A stretch of DNA of 64,000 nt from Knoxdaviesia capensis (Eukaryota > Ascomycota > Sordariomycetes > Microascales > Gondwanamycetaceae), in NCBI GenBank assembly GCA_001510575.1, contig LNGK01000005.1, forward strand, positions 1,220,466 through 1,284,465, read 5' to 3'. Under the pieces are notes generated by a model that saw only the letters and a list, made by a program, of their open reading frames with translations, was not told the DNA's origin and searched no databases. The position numbers and the translations under genes were made by a program. Position 1 is the stretch's first letter; each line of letters starts with the position of its first letter. Below are positions 58,150-64,000 of the stretch, in pieces.

Positions 58150-61100
58150 CTAGGTCATGCCATAGAAGATCGGCTCCGGCGGCTCACCCCAGTCGAGATC
58201 GCTCATTATCATAGGCCAATCAATCATTGGAAAATGATCCAGCGGCGGGCTCACAAACTCAGAAACCATGGAAACATCCCCACTCATGCCGGGAACGCCG
58301 AGAACCCCGGCTCCCATGGGAAGACCAGCGCCGGGCGTCATTCCCGAGTTTCCAGCCGCCAGGGGCCCGACGGCCGAATCATGATGGGATATGCCGTTAT
58401 TCGCGGATACCATAGGCACGTCGCCGCCAGATGCCGATGACGTGGACAATCCCGGAACATCGCCGGATACGTTGGACATGACCCCGGGAGTCGTGGTAGC
58501 CTGGACTATAACACCTCCACCGGCTGGAGCTTGAGAGGAGGATCCTTGGGCGGGTTGACTAGAATTTGACGCAGAGTCAGGCTGCACAGTATGGCGGAGC
58601 ACCTCCTCGAGCAAAAGCCTCCACCGACGAAGCGAGTCAAACGTGACCGGCACACCAATGCGTTGCGGCAGCTGAGAGATAAGCTCCATGGGGGGCATGA
58701 TATCTCGCAGCGACCAGTACGACTCCATCACCTTCATCGCACGGATCGGCAGGTCTCCTTCCTGTGTTGAGCATGCAGCGAGAAGGTCAAGAGCCCGGCG
58801 CACGACCACGGCCGAGGATTTTGCATCGAGCAAGTGGCGGAACGACGACAAACTCAGTCGCATTATCAAGCAGGCTGCGTCCAGCACCGACCGAAAGATA
58901 TAGTGCGGCGCGTGGGCCAGGAACTTGTCGGTTTGATCCAGCTTGTACGCAATATCAATCAGGTCTTGTGCCGTACGGCAGGTCCGCACAATGTTCTGGT
59001 TCAGCGATGAGCTCTGGGGCTGCGGTTTCGGGACTAGGTAGTAAACCTGTATATCTAGCCGTGTCGACAGAAAAGTAAACGTATCAATATCCGAGTTCGA
59101 GGACAGTAGATGGCTTGTTGCGTCCATCTCGGACTCGAGTAACATGATGGTAGATTCAGAGATAGTATCGCCACCTTCGAGTGCAGCGGCAATGAAGCGG
59201 TGCACACGATTGCTGATTTGCTGGGCGGAAACCAGTGATGCAAAGTAGGTGCCCCGTTCGATATATGTTGTCTGGTTGAGTGCTTCATTAAACAGTCCCC
59301 CCATACATGGAGGACAGCCGTTCATAGCAGCAATCCTAGGGTTAGGGCCAAAAGTTAGAACATGTGCCTTTCTGGCAGTGATATCGTATTTGACTGCGGC
59401 TACGCCACAGGAGCACGTAGGAGTTTGGCTGAGGTTGAAGGCTTATTCTTACCGTTGCGCAACCACGTTGCACCCCGCCCAAGTGAACGAAGCTTCGGCA
59501 TCGGTATTCTCGTTACGGCGGGGTCCGAAACAAAATTGCGGGTGGCAGCCGCGTCCGGTGTGTAGTCCCAGGAGAAGACAGGAATTGACAGCTACCCCGA
59601 TATAGCTCAACGATGGATCGGTCATGAGACGAATGGTAGGCAGCGGCCAGGCACACAGCAACAACAGGGCGTTGATGGAACCAATCGTGAGTGGCTGTAC
59701 GGCGATAACCGAGAGTACCTCACGGGGCAAGGCTTCAACGAGAAACGACATCTCATCGGAGCGCCGAGCATACCGACGGCAGGCAATGCTGATGATTGTC
59801 CAGAACAGGACGGGGCTGGAATTGTAAGTGCGATCAGGGTCGCGGTATCGTACCACAGGAAAGTAGCCGTGGAAATGTTCGAAGAAGCTACACGAAGGGT
59901 GTGGGTTAGTCGGTGGTTCACAGTGGGCATCACGCCAGATTCAAGGCGGCTGGGAGACTCCTTACCAGTCGAAATAGTAGTTGATATCCACAGCAGCAAA
60001 CACGCGTGAAGCCAGAGCCCGCGCCTGCGTGGTGTATGCAGGATTTTGCATCAGGTTTGTCGATTCACGCTCATTCGTACTCGATTGGCCACCGGTGTAA
60101 GATCGAGACGGAGGTAGGTTTGCAGCGGCGGACGCCGCTGACATGGCAGCAGATAGACTGCTATCCGGTTTCGAGCTGCTGAGCCGAGTGACAAAATTGG
60201 GATAGTTCGAAACCATCTTGACCAGGTCTGCAGTGGTCAGAACCGGGGTTGAGGCTGAAGTAGTTGTCGCATGTGATACCGACGGAGTGGATTCGGCAAC
60301 TGATGGCTGAGATGGTGATAACAGCGGAGCTGCGAACTCCAGCTTCGCCTTCTGATCGTGTGATATCAACAGTGGTGGAGACGCGAGTGGTGGGTTCGAT
60401 CGCTCCACCACGGGAGAACTAGCGGACTTGACAGCATCCTTAATGCTGTTAAGCTCACGTTCGAGCTGCTCCAGCTTACTACGGGTGTTGAGAGAGCGAG
60501 CATTAGCACGGTAACAAAGGCCAGGGTTTAGAGGAAACACCGGAAGAGGATATAAGACCTAAAACATACCTCCTACGAGTAGACCTCTTGTGCGACTTAT
60601 CAACGACACAGTCAATGCCAAGCTTGGCACATCTTGTGCATGGCTCGCTCGGATTGAGGCTGGCATTGCATCGAACCTATGGGGAAAAGCGACGAGGATG
60701 ATGATTAGCATTAATGGATTGGTAAGGAGACCGAAGGAAGTTGTGAGATCCGCCGCGTGAAATTTGGACCAAGCAACAGAAGTAATGCAGGTGCATCAAA
60801 TGAGCCAAAAGTGGTACACAGACAAGCAGCAGAAAACCGCCCCAATGAGACAGTGCGTAGTGGTGAGAGGACGTGTTCGACCCAGCTGAAACAGTCAGAC
60901 AATTCACGATATGCTTGTAGTCTTGTCTTGGGCTGGCCAACGACGAGTAAGGTCAAAGCTTTGAGGACACTCGCTGGAAGCAAAGACATGGTGACGGTTG
61001 ATGATACGGGGTACATGAGCAGCACAAGCATGGCGGTTTAAACTCCGTTTTCGGGAGTACATGTGTACGCCCGGACACATGAATGCAAAAGATACGAACA

Positions 61101-61387
61101 GGCCAGCAGACTGAAGGGCCTGCGAATTGGGATACGTGTACACAGATACAGGAATGGGAACGGAGATTTACCTTTGAATCACGACAGCTTGTGCATGCGG
61201 TGTTGCGGCGAATCTTATCAACGGGTTGACCGATCACAAGGGCCGAAGGGTGGGACGGACCAGAGGCTGATACTGGAGTCAGAGGAACGGCAGAATTGGT
61301 GGATGAAGAAGGGAGAGACGTCGACAGCCGAGTTGTAGCAGAAGGTGTTAAGCTCGGCCCAGCATCATGAGGCAAAGATGTGTCCAT
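58150..61387 (-). CDS. Zn2Cys6 transcription factor, LEU3-like
   Basis: Five exons: 61387-61172, 60676-60570, 60478-59966, 59887-59453 and 59335-58150; 818 aa. The Zn2Cys6 cluster is C65, C68, C75, C85, C88, C95 (ACTSCRDSK|VRCNASLNPS, EPCTRCAKLGIDCVV), followed by a basic linker and a coiled coil RSKLEQLERELNSIKDAV. This order matches the LEU3 type of regulator. The middle homology region has FFEHFHGYFPVVRYRDP, SSPVLFWTIISIACRRYARR and PLTIGSINALLLLCAWPLP. The C-terminal tail is Ser/Gly/Pro-rich and probably activating. Yeast Leu3 senses alpha-isopropylmalate for branched-chain amino acid genes; whether this paralogue does so is unknown. Intron 1 (495 bases) cuts the zinc cluster at the same place as in the regulator at 42187. 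Confidence 0.85.
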
Positions 61388-64000
61388 TCTCAAGCGAGAG
61401 AAGCCAAATATCGGGATGGGCACTGAACCAACCAATGCCAGGACTGTCTATGATATAGCGCAAGATATGGATAGACGCAGAAAAGATTAAAGGAAAGACA
61501 ATGAGGGATAGGAAGAAAATGTCGACGTGGGCTGAAAGAGATGGCAGATATGGTCGACGCAACCCTCTATCACAACAAGGCGGGTTCTATAAAACAGAAG
61601 AAGACGAGGAAAAAGCCGGCGACAAAATGTAAAATCGGATCATGTGGACTCCTGGGGGAAGGGTGTACCAAAGACAGTGACAAAGATTGATGTATCACTT
61701 GGTGTAGCCACTTAGACGAAAACTTTGGTGCAACCGATCGATCGGAGGAAACGGACACGGAGCACGGGTGCGGCTGACGTTGAAATTTGGTCGGAGCAAG
61801 GAGGGAGAGGCCCGGACCGATGTCGGACAATCGGCGGCTGACAAATACAAGAAGGAACGAAGCCACTCGGTGGAAAACGAAGTCGAGCAATCGGAAGGAG
61901 CGACGGACGCCGGGGTAAGAGGCAGGAACAAACACAAATCAGAGAGTGGGGGGAATCATCACGACACAACAAACACCAGATATAGAGCGGGAAAAGAAAG
62001 GGAAAAAAACAGAGAAAAAAACGAAACTTGTGGCAATATAATAGGACAACGGTCGTTTTAAAGTTTCGCTGTAGACGAGCTTTAAAACATGACGAAGGCG
62101 GGGGAACGGGCGTGGTGGCGGGCAGGGCGTTAAAAGAGGAAAATCGTGTGAGAGCGTGACAGGGACGTGACTGGGATGAAAAGTACGACGACGATGAAAG
62201 ACAACAAACAAGTGCTGAGAGGAATAACGAAGACAGGACGAAGATGACGAGAGGCGGGGGTGGCGAGAAGACCGATGAAAGCAAGGCGATCTAGACACAC
62301 GACGAACAGGGTATCGCAAGGAAAAGAAGATTGCCGGTATCTAGGCGAAGAGACGAATGGATTTGAAAACAATGAAGGAAAAAAAAGAGAAGACGAAGAA
62401 AAAAAAAATTGAAAGTTATTCCCCAAAAACGACGAAGCGGAAGAATTAAGATGGAGATTATTGATGAGTAATGGAGACGTGGGTAGCGATAAAGATGCGA
62501 TAAGTGGCTCTAGTTGGCTGGAAGGTCAGCTTGGTTGTTCCTTCCCTTTCGCCTCTTCGCGCAAGACCCAGGTTCTGTCTGGTCCTTAACTTTGTGTTTT
62601 CTGGAGCTTGCTTGCTTGCTTGCTTGCTTCCTGCCGTAACTGTGGAGAGTCCGTGATTGTTCTTGCCGGGTTGAGGATTTGTGCGGTACAGACAAGCCGC
62701 TAACGCAGCCTTTAGCGATCCCACACACAGGTTCCAGACTTGGAAAGAGCAATCTGCAGGGCGTAGCCGGTTCCTTCCCCCCCTCCAATTCCCGTCTCCC
62801 GTGACACGGCCAAAAGAAGAAAGAACAAGGCACGCGCCACAAATACCTACTACTTGCTGTATGCAGTGCAGAACTCCATGTACAATCAGCGTGTGTTTCT
62901 CCCCAGCAGGTACTTCCGCAGAAGGCTAGGAAATACGATAGAACTCTGGTACCCAGAACCCTTGTCCGTGGACTTTTGTTGTTCCTTTCTTACCTACGAT
63001 GTTCCCCGTAATACTGTGACTCCCTCCTCGCCCTTCGCCTTTTTAGCCGCAAGGTCGCAACAGTGTGGCTTTCCGAGAGATACACCGTGTGACAGCAAGG
63101 TGGGGCGCCGTCGACCTTCATTCAACAACGCTGTGTCGGATGGACAGCTGAATAATGCATTCTTGGCCGTCTCACAATAGTTTCTTTTTGGGTTCTGTGG
63201 TGGTGTGTGAACCGTTCAAGAGAGAAGCGAAGCCATCCCGTTTTGTGAGGGTTGTCTCCCGCATTTGAAAAACCAGAGGTGCCATGTCCCCCAAATTCCC
63301 GGGTCTCTAAACCCCGACGGACAGACACATGGCGGCCGTGCTGGTTGGTTTTACATTTGCTTCCCCACTAAACTAGGCCGGCCAGAGCGCACTTGGTGGG
63401 TGCACTAACCGCTAATTTTCCACACCAGACACTGCCCAGGCCTTATCCGTGATAGGTCCTGCTTTGCTCCAGTGCGTACAGGATCACGAACGATCGCATC
63501 TGCATTGCGCGCAGTCTGTGCTCGCTCTCAAAAAGAAACGAGGAAACTAAAAAAAAAAAAAAAAAAATTACTAAAAAAATAAAATAAAAACCACAAGCGT
63601 GCTACGGGTTGGCGGGTCTGCTTTTCTAGGCACTTAACGGGAGATTAACGGGAGATTACTATGTACGAGCTTCAATTTGCTCGTTCTGTCGTTCTTCGGC
63701 GCTGTAAGAAGAAAGTGCTCCTTCCTCACCTCGAAAGAAGTCCCGCGGAAATCAGGTGCCCGCCGATAGCGGACCCCGGCCCAACCGCCGTTTAACCGCC
63801 AGAGGTTTAACTCACCGCCATCCAAGCGCCGTCAAACGCAAGCCGACATGACCAACAACCAGCTTGCCTTTAACCTCACCTCAACACGAATATCAAAGAA
63901 ACTTCACACGTTCTTTTCTTTTTTGGACTTTAGGACGCCTACTGGTATCTCCCGGATAGGTTGTCCGAATGCCGAGACCTGCAACAAAGAAAAAAACTTG
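61388..64000. other. Intergenic upstream of the LEU3-like gene, to the right edge
   Basis: About 2.6 kb. Bases 61480-62460 are purine-rich on the plus strand, so the minus-strand leader of the LEU3-like gene is pyrimidine-rich. (GCTT)6 lies at 62606-62629, and a short direct repeat of TTAACGGGAGA at about 63635-63656. No supported gene, and nothing clear running off the right edge. Confidence 0.6.
62606..62629. repeat. (GCTT)6 microsatellite
   Basis: Six perfect tetranucleotide units in the intergenic region upstream of the LEU3-like gene. Confidence 0.9.

Overview
The window is nuclear DNA of a filamentous ascomycete (Pezizomycotina, plausibly Eurotiomycetes; inference). The evidence is short spliceosomal introns with GTATGT/GTAAGT donors and YAG acceptors, pyrimidine-rich 5' leaders, two Zn2Cys6 regulators, a HET-domain gene and fungal-only families (DUF1770, Ybp/Alf4/glomulin, Htd2). 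There is no sign of bacterial operons, insertion sequences or CRISPR. One ambiguous base lies at 48513. All exon boundaries were worked out by eye from splice signals, reading phase and family similarity.

Layout. 1-288 (-): 5' end of adenosine kinase. 1202-2377 (-): ribosomal protein uL2 (L8). 5319-7881 (+): DDT/WHIM-type chromatin protein. 8458-9117 (-): DUF1770 membrane protein. 10292-11922 (+): release factor eRF1. 13414-14681 (+): mitochondrial Htd2-like dehydratase. 14912-18913 (-): sterol-glucosyltransferase-like protein. 20425-22518 (-): Ybp/Alf4/glomulin family. 25757-27467 (+): F-box-like protein. 28362-30141 (-): SET-domain protein with an apparent signal peptide. 42187-46350 (+): transcription factor with two Zn2Cys6 clusters. 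54459-57440 (+): HET-domain protein. 58150-61387 (-): LEU3-like Zn2Cys6 regulator.

The left 30 kb is gene-dense housekeeping sequence. The right 34 kb holds three genes, one of them (the tandem-cluster regulator) standing alone between a 12-kb and an 8-kb stretch with no convincing coding sequence. No metabolic cluster is evident; the genes look functionally independent.

Most interesting observations: (1) the eRF1 stop is UGA followed by CGG, a leaky-type context, and the same frame stays open for 108 more codons, which suggests readthrough autoregulation; (2) the regulator with two Zn2Cys6 clusters in a large non-coding territory; (3) a strand-composition signature at about 46.9-49.8 kb resembling the leader of an unannotated minus-strand transcript; (4) a HET domain split by about 185 low-complexity residues; (5) a SET protein that appears to enter the secretory pathway; (6) a C/D-snoRNA-like fold in a uL2 intron (weak).
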